DNA of 64,000 bases, taken from assembly GCF_014205055.1 (NCBI RefSeq), contig NZ_JACHMS010000001.1, forward strand, positions 1,178,001-1,242,000, given 5' to 3'. The translations under genes were made by a program, and so were the position numbers. The stretch is from Streptomyces luteogriseus. Its GTDB lineage: Bacteria; Actinomycetota; Actinomycetes; Streptomycetales; Streptomycetaceae. Below are positions 27,260-35,617 of this stretch, one piece after another; position 1 is the stretch's first letter; each line of letters starts with the position of its first letter. The notes beneath the pieces were generated by a model. The model was not told where the DNA came from. It saw nothing but the letters and a program-made list of their open reading frames with translations, and did no database searches.

Positions 27260-28726
27260 ATGGAGATCGACGACATGACACCCGCCGAGGAGCGGGTGTG
27301 GCGCGCCTTCCCGCGCGGGCAGGACGTGGACTTCCGGGGTCCGGCCGACGAGGACCCGGCACGGGGCGCGCACTGGGGGCCCGAGCGGACGGTGCGGGCG
27401 GCCGTGGTGCGGGCCCTGCTGCTGAGCGCACCACAGGAGGACGGGGAGACCGCCGCCCTCCGACTGGCCGGCGCGCGCATCACCGGGGTGCTGAACCTCC
27501 AGTACGCCGACATCGACCACGCCGTGCGCCTCAGCGACTGCTTCTTCGAGAACGTGCCCGTGCTGTACGCGGCGCGGCTGCGCCAGCTGAATCTGCGCGG
27601 CTCGGCCCTGCTCGGTGTGGACGCGGCCACCCTGCGTGTGGACGGCGTCCTGCGCATGTCGGACTGTCTCTTCGACGGGCCCGTGCGGCTCGGCGGGGCG
27701 CAGATCTCCGGCGCGCTGTTCATGGACGGGGCCGAGATCGACGAGCCGCCGACCGGTCAGCCGGCACTCCAGCTCAACCATGTGACCGTCGGGGACGGCC
27801 TGTCGGCGCCGGGCCTGCGCACGCGCGGCGAGGTGCGGCTGACGGGCGCCTCGGTCGCCGGCTCGATCGACCTCAACGGGGCGCGGTTGCACGCCGGTAC
27901 GGGCGAGGTCGCCCTGGACGCGGAGACGCTGACGGTGCAGGGCGACGCCCTGCTGCGCGAAGCGGACGTGCTGGGCTGGATCGGCCTGCGCGGCGCCCGG
28001 ATCGCCGGCCGGCTCGACCTGTCGCACGCGCGGCTGGCGAACCCGGGTGACGCGGCGCTGCGGGCCAGCAGCTGCACCATCGGAGAACTCTGGGTGCGCA
28101 AGGGCCCTCCCATGGAGGGCACCCTCAATCTGCGGCGCGCCCAGGTGGACGTGCTCTTCCTGGAGCCGGAGACGGTCCCGGGCGAGGTCCTGCTCAACAG
28201 CCTCGTCTACACCTCCCTCACCCCGCACGAGCCCGCCGAGCGACGCCTGGCGATGCTGGAGCGCGACGGCGAGGGCTATGTCCCGCACGCCTACGAGCAG
28301 TTGACCGCCGCCTACCGCAGGATCGGCGACGACCCCGCGGCCCGCCTCGTCCAGCTCGCCAAGCAGCGCCGCCGCCGCGGCACCCTGCCCTGGTACGGCC
28401 GGCTCTGGGGCCATGTGCAGGACGCCACCGTCGGCTACGGCTTCCGCCCCCTGCGGGCCGCGGGCTGGCTGGCGTCACTGCTGGTGATCGGCTCCCTCGC
28501 CTACACGCTGCACCACCCCGCGCCGCTGAAGGCGGACGAGGCACCGCAGTTCAACCCGGTGTTCTACACCCTCGACCTGCTGCTGCCGGTGATCTCCTTC
28601 GGGCAGGAGGCGGCGTTCGCCCCCACCGACGGCTACCAGTGGCTCTCCTACGCCCTGGTGCTCACGGGCTGGATCCTCGCCACCACCGTCGTCACCGGCA
28701 TCACCCGGACCGTCAGCCGCCAGTGA
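27260..28726 (+). CDS. repeat-solenoid membrane protein of unknown function
   Basis: 488 aa. Residues about 60-310 are a run of roughly 20-residue units such as LAGARITGVLNL, LRGARIAGRLDLSHA, LTGASVAGSIDLNGA and LRRAQVDVLFLE, a parallel beta-solenoid (bactofilin- or pentapeptide-like). After a basic stretch (KQRRRRGTLPW) come two membrane helices, about 402-422 and 462-482. So a cytosolic solenoid is anchored at the membrane by its C-terminus. Databases sometimes call relatives membrane-associated oxidoreductases, but I see no cofactor motif. ATG 27275, with TGGAGAT before it, is the alternative start if the mRNA is not leaderless. The last 14 bp overlap the convergent qsuB gene. Confidence 0.75.
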   Translation: MEIDDMTPAEERVWRAFPRGQDVDFRGPADEDPARGAHWGPERTVRAAVVRALLLSAPQEDGETAALRLAGARITGVLNLQYADIDHAVRLSDCFFENVPVLYAARLRQLNLRGSALLGVDAATLRVDGVLRMSDCLFDGPVRLGGAQISGALFMDGAEIDEPPTGQPALQLNHVTVGDGLSAPGLRTRGEVRLTGASVAGSIDLNGARLHAGTGEVALDAETLTVQGDALLREADVLGWIGLRGARIAGRLDLSHARLANPGDAALRASSCTIGELWVRKGPPMEGTLNLRRAQVDVLFLEPETVPGEVLLNSLVYTSLTPHEPAERRLAMLERDGEGYVPHAYEQLTAAYRRIGDDPAARLVQLAKQRRRRGTLPWYGRLWGHVQDATVGYGFRPLRAAGWLASLLVIGSLAYTLHHPAPLKADEAPQFNPVFYTLDLLLPVISFGQEAAFAPTDGYQWLSYALVLTGWILATTVVTGITRTVSRQ

Positions 28727-30509
28727 GCGCCCGTGCCGTGTGCTGCGCGGCCAGCCGCACCGGGGTGTTGGCCGCGCCGTAGCCCCGGTAGCCGCCGTCG
28801 CGCTGGACCAGTTCGAAGAAGACCCGGCCGACGGTGCGGGTGTAGCAGTGGCGGAAGACACCGTGGTCGTCGCGGTCGTAGAGGATGCCGAGGTCGCGGT
28901 AGGTCTCCAGCTCGCCGTCCGCGAAATCGAAGCGGGCCGCGAGGTCGTCGAAGTAGTTCGCGGGCACCGGCAGCAGGCTGCCGCCCGCCTCGCGGAACCT
29001 GCGGGCCGCGGCGACCACGTCGTCGGCGGCCAGGGCGATGTGCTGGGCGTGGACGGTGTCGTCCGTGGGCGCGGCGCCGACGGTGAGGGCGATCCGGACG
29101 CTGCCGTCGGCGTTCGTCACGGCGCGGCTGCGCATCAGACCGTAGGGGTCGGCCACGTCCACGCTCTCCTGGGCGTGCAGGCCGAGCACGCCCCGGTGGA
29201 AGAGGGCCGCCTCGTCGAAGTGGTGCCAGGGCTGGGTGAGGGCGAGGTGGTCGATGCCCCGGATGCCGGCCTGCGCCGGGGCCACGCCCGTGTTCTCGAA
29301 GTCGGCCCGCCAGTCGGGCAGTTCCGGGCGGCCGGTGGCGCAGAAGAACAGCTCCGTGCCGTCGGGGGCGGCGACCGCGTCCAGCGGGACGTCCTGCGGT
29401 GCGCGGCGGCGCGGCAGCACGGGCGCGAGCAGGGCCTCGGCCCGCCGGGCGGCTCCGGCCGGATCCGGTGACTCCAGCCCGATCGCGGCGAGCCGGGTGC
29501 CGTCGCGGCGGACGGCCGTCCCGGTGTTGACCAGGATCCGGGCCTCGCCCTGCTCCCACAGGGCGACGGGCTTGCCGCGATGGCGGGCGGTGCGGGTGAA
29601 GCCCAGGGCGCCGAGCAGCGCGGCGAGGGGTTCGGTGTCGGGTGTGACCAGCTCGGCGAAGGCGACGCCGGTGGGGACGACGGGGTCGGGCAGGGGTGCC
29701 TTGCCCACCGTCTCCTGGAGGACGAGCAGGGAGCGCCGGGCGTCGACGGCGGTCGGACCGGCGTCGGCCTGCCGGAAGACGTCGTTGAAGACCTCCAGGG
29801 AGAGCGGGCCGTCGTAGCCGGCGGCCAGCACGTGACGCACCAGTCCGGCGACGTCGAAGCCGCCCTGGCCGGGGAAGCAGCGGTAGTGGCGGCTCCACTG
29901 CAGGACGTCCATGGCCAGCAGCGGGGCGTCGGCGAGCTGGAGGAAGAAGATCTTCTCGCCGGGGATGTCCTCGATCCACTTGGGGTCCGTGCCGCGCGAG
30001 AGGATGTGGAAGCTGTCCAGACAGGTGCCGAGCGCCGGATGACCGGCCGTCTCGACGATGCGCCAGGCATGGTCGTACGTACTGACGTGCCGGCCCCATG
30101 CGAGCGCCTCGTAGGCGACCCGGACACCGGACTCCGCCGCCAGGTCGGCGAGCCGGCTCAGCTGCTCGGCGGCGAGGGCGTCGTCGTCCACCGCCTGCGG
30201 GGAGACGCTGGAGCAGACGAGAACCGTGTCGGCGCCGAGCCGGCGCATCAGCTCGAACTTGTGCCGGGCCCGCCGCAGGTTCCGGGCGAACTCCGCCTCG
30301 GGAACGGCCTCGATGTCCCGCATCGGCTGGTAGAGGTCGATGCGCAGGCCCAGGTCGGCGCACCGGGCACGGATGTCCTCGGGGGTGAGGGGGCAGGCCA
30401 GCAGGTCGTTCTCGAAGATCTCCACCCCGTCGAAGCCGGCCCGGGCGGCGGCGTCGAGTTTCCCGGTGAGGGAGCCGCTGAGGGAGACGGTGGCGATGGA
30501 CGTACGCAC
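28713..30509 (-). CDS. qsuB: 3-dehydroshikimate dehydratase with HPPD-like domain (QsuB/QuiC type)
   Basis: 598 aa two-domain protein. N-terminal 290 residues: sugar-phosphate-isomerase TIM barrel with VEIFENDLL, ADTVLVCSSVSPQA, VAYEALAWG, LGTCLDSFHIL and LSLEVFNDVF, providing the metal-binding Glu/Asp/His set. C-terminal part (about 310-598): two VOC repeats resembling 4-hydroxyphenylpyruvate dioxygenase (GIDHLALTQPWHHFDEAALF, FFELVQRDGGYRGYG). This layout equals Corynebacterium QsuB, which turns 3-dehydroshikimate into protocatechuate. Start is GTG 30509 behind AGAGAGG; the frame continues far upstream over the TetR gene but that is antisense noise. It ends inside the convergent membrane-protein gene. 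Confidence 0.9.
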   Translation of the reverse strand: MRTSIATVSLSGSLTGKLDAAARAGFDGVEIFENDLLACPLTPEDIRARCADLGLRIDLYQPMRDIEAVPEAEFARNLRRARHKFELMRRLGADTVLVCSSVSPQAVDDDALAAEQLSRLADLAAESGVRVAYEALAWGRHVSTYDHAWRIVETAGHPALGTCLDSFHILSRGTDPKWIEDIPGEKIFFLQLADAPLLAMDVLQWSRHYRCFPGQGGFDVAGLVRHVLAAGYDGPLSLEVFNDVFRQADAGPTAVDARRSLLVLQETVGKAPLPDPVVPTGVAFAELVTPDTEPLAALLGALGFTRTARHRGKPVALWEQGEARILVNTGTAVRRDGTRLAAIGLESPDPAGAARRAEALLAPVLPRRRAPQDVPLDAVAAPDGTELFFCATGRPELPDWRADFENTGVAPAQAGIRGIDHLALTQPWHHFDEAALFHRGVLGLHAQESVDVADPYGLMRSRAVTNADGSVRIALTVGAAPTDDTVHAQHIALAADDVVAAARRFREAGGSLLPVPANYFDDLAARFDFADGELETYRDLGILYDRDDHGVFRHCYTRTVGRVFFELVQRDGGYRGYGAANTPVRLAAQHTARALTGG

Positions 30510-30523
30510 GTCGGTACCTCTCT

Positions 30524-31399
30524 CTAGTTCGGAGCTCCGACGGCCCCGGCCAGTTCGGTCAGGTCCGCGAGCATCCGCGCCGCGTCGGGTTCCCGGCCGG
30601 TGAACAGGCGGAACGCGTCGGCGGCCTGGAAGGCGGCCATGCCGCCGCCGTCGAGAGTGGCGCAGCCCAGGGCGCGGGCGGTCCGCAGCAGCTCGGTCTC
30701 CAGCGGGCGGTAGACCACCTCGGCCACCCACAGCCCGGAGTGGAGCAGCTCGGCGGGCAGCGGCAGGCCGGGGTGGGCGGCCATGCCGGTGGGGGTGGCG
30801 TGCACGATGCCGTCGGCCCGGGCGAGCAGCCCGGCCTGCCGGTCCGGGGCGGCGGCGGTGGCCCGGCCCTCTCCGAAGGTCCGGTTCAGGGAGCCGGCCA
30901 GTGCCTCGGCCCGCTCGGGCAGGGCGTCGACGACGGTGACCCGCCCGGCGCCGAGGGTGAGCGCGGCGTGGGCGACGGCGGCCCCCGCGCCGCCGGCGCC
31001 CAGCTGCACGACCCGCTCCAGCGGCACGTCGGGCAACCCGCGCGCGAACGAGGCGACGAATCCGGTGACGTCCGTGTTGTGGCCGACCGCGCGTCCGTCC
31101 TCGAAGACGACGGTGTTGACCGCGCCCAGCGCCTCGGCCTGCGGGGCGAGCGCGTCCAGGTGCTCCATGACGAGTTGCTTGCAGGGGTGCGTGATGTTGA
31201 GCCCGTCGAAGCCCAGGTCGCGGGCGGCCCGCACCAGGTCCCCGACCGCCTCGGGCGGCACCCCGAGGGTGTCGATGTCGATCAGCCGGTACACCAGGCG
31301 CAGGCCCTGCCGGCCGGCCTCCCGCTCGTGCAGCGCCGGGCTGAGTGACGGACCGATGCCGGAACCGATCAGTCCGACGAGATACGACTCCTTGGGCAC
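30524..31399 (-). CDS. qsuD: quinate/shikimate dehydrogenase
   Basis: 291 aa, AroE fold. SLSPALHE replaces the biosynthetic SxSPxxHN motif; NITHPCKQLV carries the catalytic Lys and HNTDVTGF the Asp. The nucleotide site GAGGAGAAVA is followed by VVDALPER: an acidic residue here favours NAD over the NADP of biosynthetic AroE. That, and the dehydratase gene 14 nt downstream, point to catabolic oxidation of shikimate or quinate. First gene of the two-gene operon; an operator-like dyad lies just ahead of it. Confidence 0.9.
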   Translation of the reverse strand: MPKESYLVGLIGSGIGPSLSPALHEREAGRQGLRLVYRLIDIDTLGVPPEAVGDLVRAARDLGFDGLNITHPCKQLVMEHLDALAPQAEALGAVNTVVFEDGRAVGHNTDVTGFVASFARGLPDVPLERVVQLGAGGAGAAVAHAALTLGAGRVTVVDALPERAEALAGSLNRTFGEGRATAAAPDRQAGLLARADGIVHATPTGMAAHPGLPLPAELLHSGLWVAEVVYRPLETELLRTARALGCATLDGGGMAAFQAADAFRLFTGREPDAARMLADLTELAGAVGAPN

Positions 31400-31420
31400 G
31401 CGCGCCTCCCGAGCGGCTCA

Positions 31421-31444
31421 CTAATGTACGAACTAGTACGTTAG
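31421..31444. promoter_or_regulatory. operator-like dyad between qsuD and tetR
   Basis: CTAATGTAC - 6 nt - GTACGTTAG, arms matching at 8 of 9 positions. On the minus strand it lies just downstream of TATAGC, a possible -10 for qsuD. The outer CTAA...TTAG frame recurs at 32272-32295 with the same 24-bp length. Confidence 0.7.
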
Positions 31445-31541
31445 CTATATCAGCCGAGCGCGGGCTCGGGAAGACCCCACGGGCGGACGGGCCCCTGCTT
31501 CTAGAATCACCGGCACCGGACCCTCCGCCCGAAGGAACCTG

Positions 31542-32207
31542 ATGACCAGCGTCGAAGAACCGGCACGATCCGGCGAGCGCATCCGTGACGCCGCCCGTAC
31601 CCAGGCCGAGATCCTCGACGTCGCCACCCAGGAGTTCGCCCGGGCCGGCTACGACGGCGCCCGGGTGGACGAGATCGCCGCCCGCACCCGCACCACCAAG
31701 CGGATGATCTACTACTACTTCGGCGGCAAGGAACAGCTGTTCACGGCCGTCCTGGAGCGCGCGTACGGCGTGATCCGGGAGGCCGAGCAGGAACTCGACG
31801 TCGACCACCTGGACCCGGTGGCGGCGATCCGGCGCCTGGCCGAGCTCACCTTCGACCACCACGAGCAGCACCCGGACTTCATCCGGCTGGTCAGCATCGA
31901 GAACATCCACGAGGCGCAGCACATCGCCGGCTCCGAGAAGCTCGGGAAGATCGGCTCCCCCGCCCTGGACGTGATCCGCCGGATCCTGGCGTCGGGCCAG
32001 GACTCCGGCCTGTTCACGGCCGACGTCGACGCCGTCGACCTGCACGCGATGATTTCCTCCTTCTGCTTCTTCCGGGTCTCCAACCGGCACACCTTCGGCG
32101 CGCTGTTCGGACGCGACCTGCTCGACGGCGCGCAGCGCGCGCACTACCGGGCGATGCTGGGCGACATGGTGATCGCGTACCTGACGGCGGAGCGCTCGGC
32201 GCACTGA
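31542..32207 (+). CDS. TetR-family regulator of the quinate/shikimate genes
   Basis: 221 aa. The N-terminal helix-turn-helix is textbook TetR: ILDVATQEFARAGYDGARVDEIAARTRTTKRMIYYYFGGKEQLF (seen as EFARAGYDGARVDEIA then RMIYYYFGGKEQLF, residues about 28-68). The C-terminal effector domain has a YERAHR-type amphipathic tail. It sits between the qsuBD operon and the transporter gene with a similar dyad on each side, the arrangement of a local repressor; the ligand is probably shikimate, quinate or a dehydro form. Confidence 0.9.
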   Translation: MTSVEEPARSGERIRDAARTQAEILDVATQEFARAGYDGARVDEIAARTRTTKRMIYYYFGGKEQLFTAVLERAYGVIREAEQELDVDHLDPVAAIRRLAELTFDHHEQHPDFIRLVSIENIHEAQHIAGSEKLGKIGSPALDVIRRILASGQDSGLFTADVDAVDLHAMISSFCFFRVSNRHTFGALFGRDLLDGAQRAHYRAMLGDMVIAYLTAERSAH

Positions 32208-32226
32208 ACCCCCCACGCACCACCTC

Positions 32227-32255
32227 TTGACATGGGTGGCACGCGGGCGCAGCAT
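32227..32255 (+). promoter_or_regulatory. predicted promoter of the MHS transporter
   Basis: TTGACA (32227-32232), 17-nt spacer, CAGCAT (32250-32255). The dyad at 32272-32295 lies about 10 nt after the expected +1, a repressing position. Confidence 0.5.
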
Positions 32256-32271
32256 CTCTGGCCATCCCCTA

Positions 32272-32295
32272 CTAACTACCCAGTGCGTTAATTAG
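32272..32295. promoter_or_regulatory. second operator-like dyad, before the transporter
   Basis: A 24-bp segment with CTAA at one end and TTAG at the other, and partial symmetry inside (TAAC/GTTA). Same length and ends as the site at 31421-31444, but the inner bases agree poorly. Confidence 0.45.
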
Positions 32296-32371
32296 CCGCG
32301 ATCCGGCACGTCCCCTCTGCTCGTCCGTCGCCCCGCTCCGCTTTGGTGTGGAGCCCCCCGAAGGAGCCGCC

Positions 32372-33730
32372 GTGTCCGTCCCCGCCGTGCCCTCAGGATC
32401 CGCCGCCCCGCCCGGTCAGCCCAGGAAGGCCGCCACCGCCGCCTGGATCGGCAGCGCCCTGGAGTACTACGACTTCTTCATCTACGGCAGCGCCGCCGCG
32501 CTGATCTTCCCCGAGGTGTTCTTCGACGATTCCGACCCGGCGACCGCGACCCTGCTGTCGCTGGCCACGTTCGGCGTCGCGTACGCCGCGCGCCCGGTCG
32601 GCGCGCTGGTGCTCGGGCACTTCGGGGACAAGCTCGGCCGTAAGAAGATCATGGTCTTCACGCTGATGCTGATGGGCCTGTCGACGTTCCTCATCGGCTG
32701 TCTGCCGACCCGGGACCAGGTCGGCTCTCTCGCCCCGGTCCTGCTGGTGCTGTGCCGGGTGCTGCAGGGCATCTCGGCTGCGGGCGAGCAGGCCAGCGCC
32801 AACTCCATGACGCTGGAGCACGCGCCGCCGGACCGGCGCGGCTTCTTCACCAGCTTCACCCTCAGCGGCACCCAGGGCGGTCAGCTGCTGGCCACGCTGG
32901 TCTTCATCCCGGTCGCCGCGCTGCCCGAGGACCAGTTGCTGTCGTGGGGCTGGCGACTGCCGTTCTGGCTGAGCGTCGGGGTCGCCGTCGTCGGCTGGGT
33001 CATCCGCCGCAAGCTGGACGAGACGCCTGCCTTCGCCCAGCAGGCCGCCGAGGAGGGTGTGGTCAAGCTGCCCCTGGTGATCCTGCTCCGCGAGCACTGG
33101 GCGGATGTGCTGCGGGTGATCGCGGGCGCGCTGATCGCCTCGGTCAGCACGATCTTCACGGTGTGGGCGCTGGCGTACGCCACGAGCGACGCGGTCGGCA
33201 TGTCGCGTACGGCCGTGCTGTGGGTGGGCGCCCTGGCCAATGTCGTCGCGCTCGCAGCGATCCCGCTGTGGGCGACGCTGTCCGACCGGATCGGGCGCCG
33301 CCCGGTGTTCCTGATCGGCGCGGCCGGCAGCGCGGTGACGATGTTCCTCTACCTGTGGGCGGTCTCCACCGGCTCCTACCCGCTGACGTTCCTGACGGGC
33401 ATCTTCTGCTTCGGCGTCGTCTACAGCGCGGCGAACGGTGTGTGGCCCGCGTTCTACGGCGAGATGTTCGCGACCCGGGTCCGGTTGTCCGGCGTGGCCA
33501 TCGGCACGCAGATCGGTTTCGCGGCGGCCGGGTTCGCGGTGACGTTCGCGGCGCAGATCGCGGGACCGGGGGGTGACGACTGGTCGGCGGTGGCGCTGTT
33601 CACGGCGGCGTTGTGCGTGCCGCCGGTGATCGCGGCGGTGTCGGCCCGGGAGACCCACCGGGTTCCGACGGAGATGCTGGGCGAACGCACCGGGCCCGGG
33701 GCCGTGCGGCCGGAGAAGGTGACGGCCTGA
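32372..33730 (+). CDS. qsuA: MHS-family transporter, probable shikimate/quinate importer
   Basis: 452 aa, 12 predicted helices. Helix 1 SALEYYDFFIYG, loop GHFGDKLGRKKIMVFTLMLMG and RVLQGISAAGEQ are MHS/ShiA marks. GTG 32372 follows AAGGAG (32361-32366); the upstream in-frame extension from 32348 has no ribosome site. It ends the cluster qsuB-qsuD / TetR / transporter, which contains no 3-dehydroquinate dehydratase gene, so quinate use would borrow the aroD/aroQ enzyme encoded elsewhere. Symbol given by analogy with Corynebacterium. Confidence 0.86.
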   Translation: MSVPAVPSGSAAPPGQPRKAATAAWIGSALEYYDFFIYGSAAALIFPEVFFDDSDPATATLLSLATFGVAYAARPVGALVLGHFGDKLGRKKIMVFTLMLMGLSTFLIGCLPTRDQVGSLAPVLLVLCRVLQGISAAGEQASANSMTLEHAPPDRRGFFTSFTLSGTQGGQLLATLVFIPVAALPEDQLLSWGWRLPFWLSVGVAVVGWVIRRKLDETPAFAQQAAEEGVVKLPLVILLREHWADVLRVIAGALIASVSTIFTVWALAYATSDAVGMSRTAVLWVGALANVVALAAIPLWATLSDRIGRRPVFLIGAAGSAVTMFLYLWAVSTGSYPLTFLTGIFCFGVVYSAANGVWPAFYGEMFATRVRLSGVAIGTQIGFAAAGFAVTFAAQIAGPGGDDWSAVALFTAALCVPPVIAAVSARETHRVPTEMLGERTGPGAVRPEKVTA

Positions 33731-33749
33731 CGCTCGTCGTGCGCCGCCG

Positions 33750-34160
33750 TCAGCTGTTGGACCAGGCCCGGCGGCACAGGACCAGGCGGTAGCCGTCCGG
33801 GTCCTCCACGGTGACCCCCCACTCGTTCCAGTACGGGTTGGGGGACGTGACCCTCTTGCCGCCGTGCTCCTCCAGGCGGGCGACCAGGTCGCCGGGGACG
33901 GGGCCGTCGACGTAGACGACCAGCAGGTCCTCCTTCGTGGGGCGGGGCTCGACCGGCCGGGCGGGCTCGTGCACGAACTCCAGGTGCCAGTCGGCGTCGG
34001 GCCAGCCGAGCATCAGCAGGTCGTGCTCCCCCGGTTCGTCCCCGCCCTCGGCCCGCCACAGCACTCCGAGCCCGAGTCCTGTCACCCAGAACCGCTCGGC
34101 CGCCGCCAGGTCCTTCGACGGACGGGCGATACGGATGTGACTGCGACCGTTCACGGGCAT
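33750..34160 (-). CDS. VOC-family (glyoxalase-fold) protein
   Basis: 136 aa: one pair of beta-alpha-beta-beta-beta modules. HIRIARPSKDLAAAERFW begins the first; HLEFVHEP and VEDPDGYRLVLCRR close the second, with metal-type His8, Glu56 and late Glu/Asp positions plausible. The family includes glyoxalase I, dioxygenases and resistance proteins; no substrate can be assigned. Convergent with the transporter, which ends 19 nt away. Confidence 0.82.
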   Translation of the reverse strand: MPVNGRSHIRIARPSKDLAAAERFWVTGLGLGVLWRAEGGDEPGEHDLLMLGWPDADWHLEFVHEPARPVEPRPTKEDLLVVYVDGPVPGDLVARLEEHGGKRVTSPNPYWNEWGVTVEDPDGYRLVLCRRAWSNS

Positions 34161-34381
34161 CGTGACCTCTTCTCCTGGCGTCCCGGCCTGGGCGACGACC
34201 CGAGCCTAGGGAACCGGCTCCCACCGGACCATCGGCCATCGGCCCTGCGTCCCGGGCCCCAGGGCTCTCTCTCACCGGTTCCTGCGCGATCATGAACCGT
34301 TCCTGCACCCCGATGGGGTCTGAGGCGGCCCGGGCGGGGTATGCCGGATCTCACCTCGACGAGCGCGACGGGAGACGAGCC
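34161..34381. other. 221-bp intergenic region
   Basis: Between the divergent VOC and serine-hydrolase genes. It contains an imperfect direct repeat of CCGGTTCCTGC/CCGTTCCTGC about 24 bp apart (34275-34310) and a GGGCCC-type hairpin near 34255. No convincing promoter or gene. Confidence 0.4.
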
Positions 34382-35611
34382 ATGGCACAGCTGCGACAAG
34401 AGGTCGATCCGGGTGAGGCCGGGCTGGATCCGCAGGTGCTGGCCCGTCTGGACCGGCACTTCGCCCGGCTGGTGGACGAGGGGCGTCTGCCCGGCTTCCT
34501 GGTCTCCGTCGCCCGGGCCGGGCGCGTCGCCCACCTCGCGACACACGGCCGGCGCGACATCGCGGCCGGGCTCCCGGTCGAGCCCGACACCCTGTGGCGG
34601 GTCTACTCCATGACGAAGCCGGTCACCGCGGTCGCCGCGCTGCTGCTCGTGGAGGAGGGCCTGCTGTCCCTGGACGACCCGGTCGCCGGACACCTGCCCG
34701 CGTTCGCCGAACCCCGGGTCTACGTCGGCGGCTCCGGGGCGGACCTCGAGACCCGCCCGGCCGACGGCCCCATACGTGTCCGGCACCTGATGACCCACAC
34801 CTCGGGCCTGACCTTCGGCTTCTACCACGCCCACCCGGTCGACGCCCTGTACCGCGAGGCCGGCCTGGAGTCATCGGTGCCGCCGGGTGCGGACCTGGCC
34901 GAGACCGTCGAGGTGTACGCGAGCCTGCCGCTGCAGTTCGAACCGGGCACCGAGTGGAACTACTCGGTGGCCGCCAACGTCCTGGGCCGGATCATCGAGG
35001 TCGTGTCCGGGCAGCCGCTCGACGTGTTCTGCGCCGAGCGGATCTTCGGGCCGCTCGGCATGACGGACGCGGGCTTCCACGTCACGGACGCGCAGGCGCC
35101 GCGGCTCTCCGAGATGTACGGGGAGAAGGAGGGCGGCGGCATCGAACCGATCCCGGGGCTGCCGCTGCGCGGCCGGCCACGGTTCCTGTCGGGCAGCGGC
35201 GGCATGGTGTGCTCGGCCCACGACTACCACCGCTTCATGGAGATGCTGCGCCGCCGGGGCGAACTCGACGGCGTGCGGCTGCTCGCCCCGGCGACCGTGG
35301 ACCTGATGACCCGTAACCACCTGCCCGGCGGAGCCGACCTGCGGGCCTTCGGCAGCCGCCCCGCCCACGACGAGCCCGGCAACGAGGGGCTCGGCTTCGG
35401 CTTCAACTGCTCCGTGGTGATCGATCCGGCTCGCACCCTGGTGCCGTCCGGGCTCGGCGCCTTCGGCTGGAGCGGGGTGGCCACGACGACGTTCTGGGTC
35501 GACCCTGGCCGCGATCTGACGGTGCAGTTCATGACACAGGTACGGCCCAGAACCTCCCACTCGGTCTTCAAGGACCTCAAGCGGATGGTCCACGAGGCCC
35601 TGTCGGACTGA
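34382..35611 (+). CDS. serine hydrolase, beta-lactamase class C/esterase type
   Basis: 409 aa. SxxK nucleophile motif SMTK at residues 76-79 (YSMTKPVTA), tyrosine motif in WNYSVAANVLG and a C-terminal FGWSGVATTTFWVDP where penicillin-binding homologues carry the KTG-like element. No signal peptide, so probably an intracellular esterase (EstB or LovD-like) and not a resistance beta-lactamase. ATG 34382 follows GGGAG; the open frame upstream to 34292 lacks support. Stands alone, ending 6 nt from the convergent saccharopine-dehydrogenase-like gene. Confidence 0.86.
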   Translation: MAQLRQEVDPGEAGLDPQVLARLDRHFARLVDEGRLPGFLVSVARAGRVAHLATHGRRDIAAGLPVEPDTLWRVYSMTKPVTAVAALLLVEEGLLSLDDPVAGHLPAFAEPRVYVGGSGADLETRPADGPIRVRHLMTHTSGLTFGFYHAHPVDALYREAGLESSVPPGADLAETVEVYASLPLQFEPGTEWNYSVAANVLGRIIEVVSGQPLDVFCAERIFGPLGMTDAGFHVTDAQAPRLSEMYGEKEGGGIEPIPGLPLRGRPRFLSGSGGMVCSAHDYHRFMEMLRRRGELDGVRLLAPATVDLMTRNHLPGGADLRAFGSRPAHDEPGNEGLGFGFNCSVVIDPARTLVPSGLGAFGWSGVATTTFWVDPGRDLTVQFMTQVRPRTSHSVFKDLKRMVHEALSD

Positions 35612-35617
35612 CGCCCG

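Noticed and set aside
28713..32255. A 1180-residue version of QsuB extending over qsuD and tetR
   Set aside because: The part upstream of GTG 30509 is Arg/Ala shadow sequence across two genuine genes; AGAGAGG marks the real start.
34382..35611. Antibiotic-resistance beta-lactamase
   Set aside because: No signal peptide and weak third motif; it fits cytosolic esterases of the same fold better.
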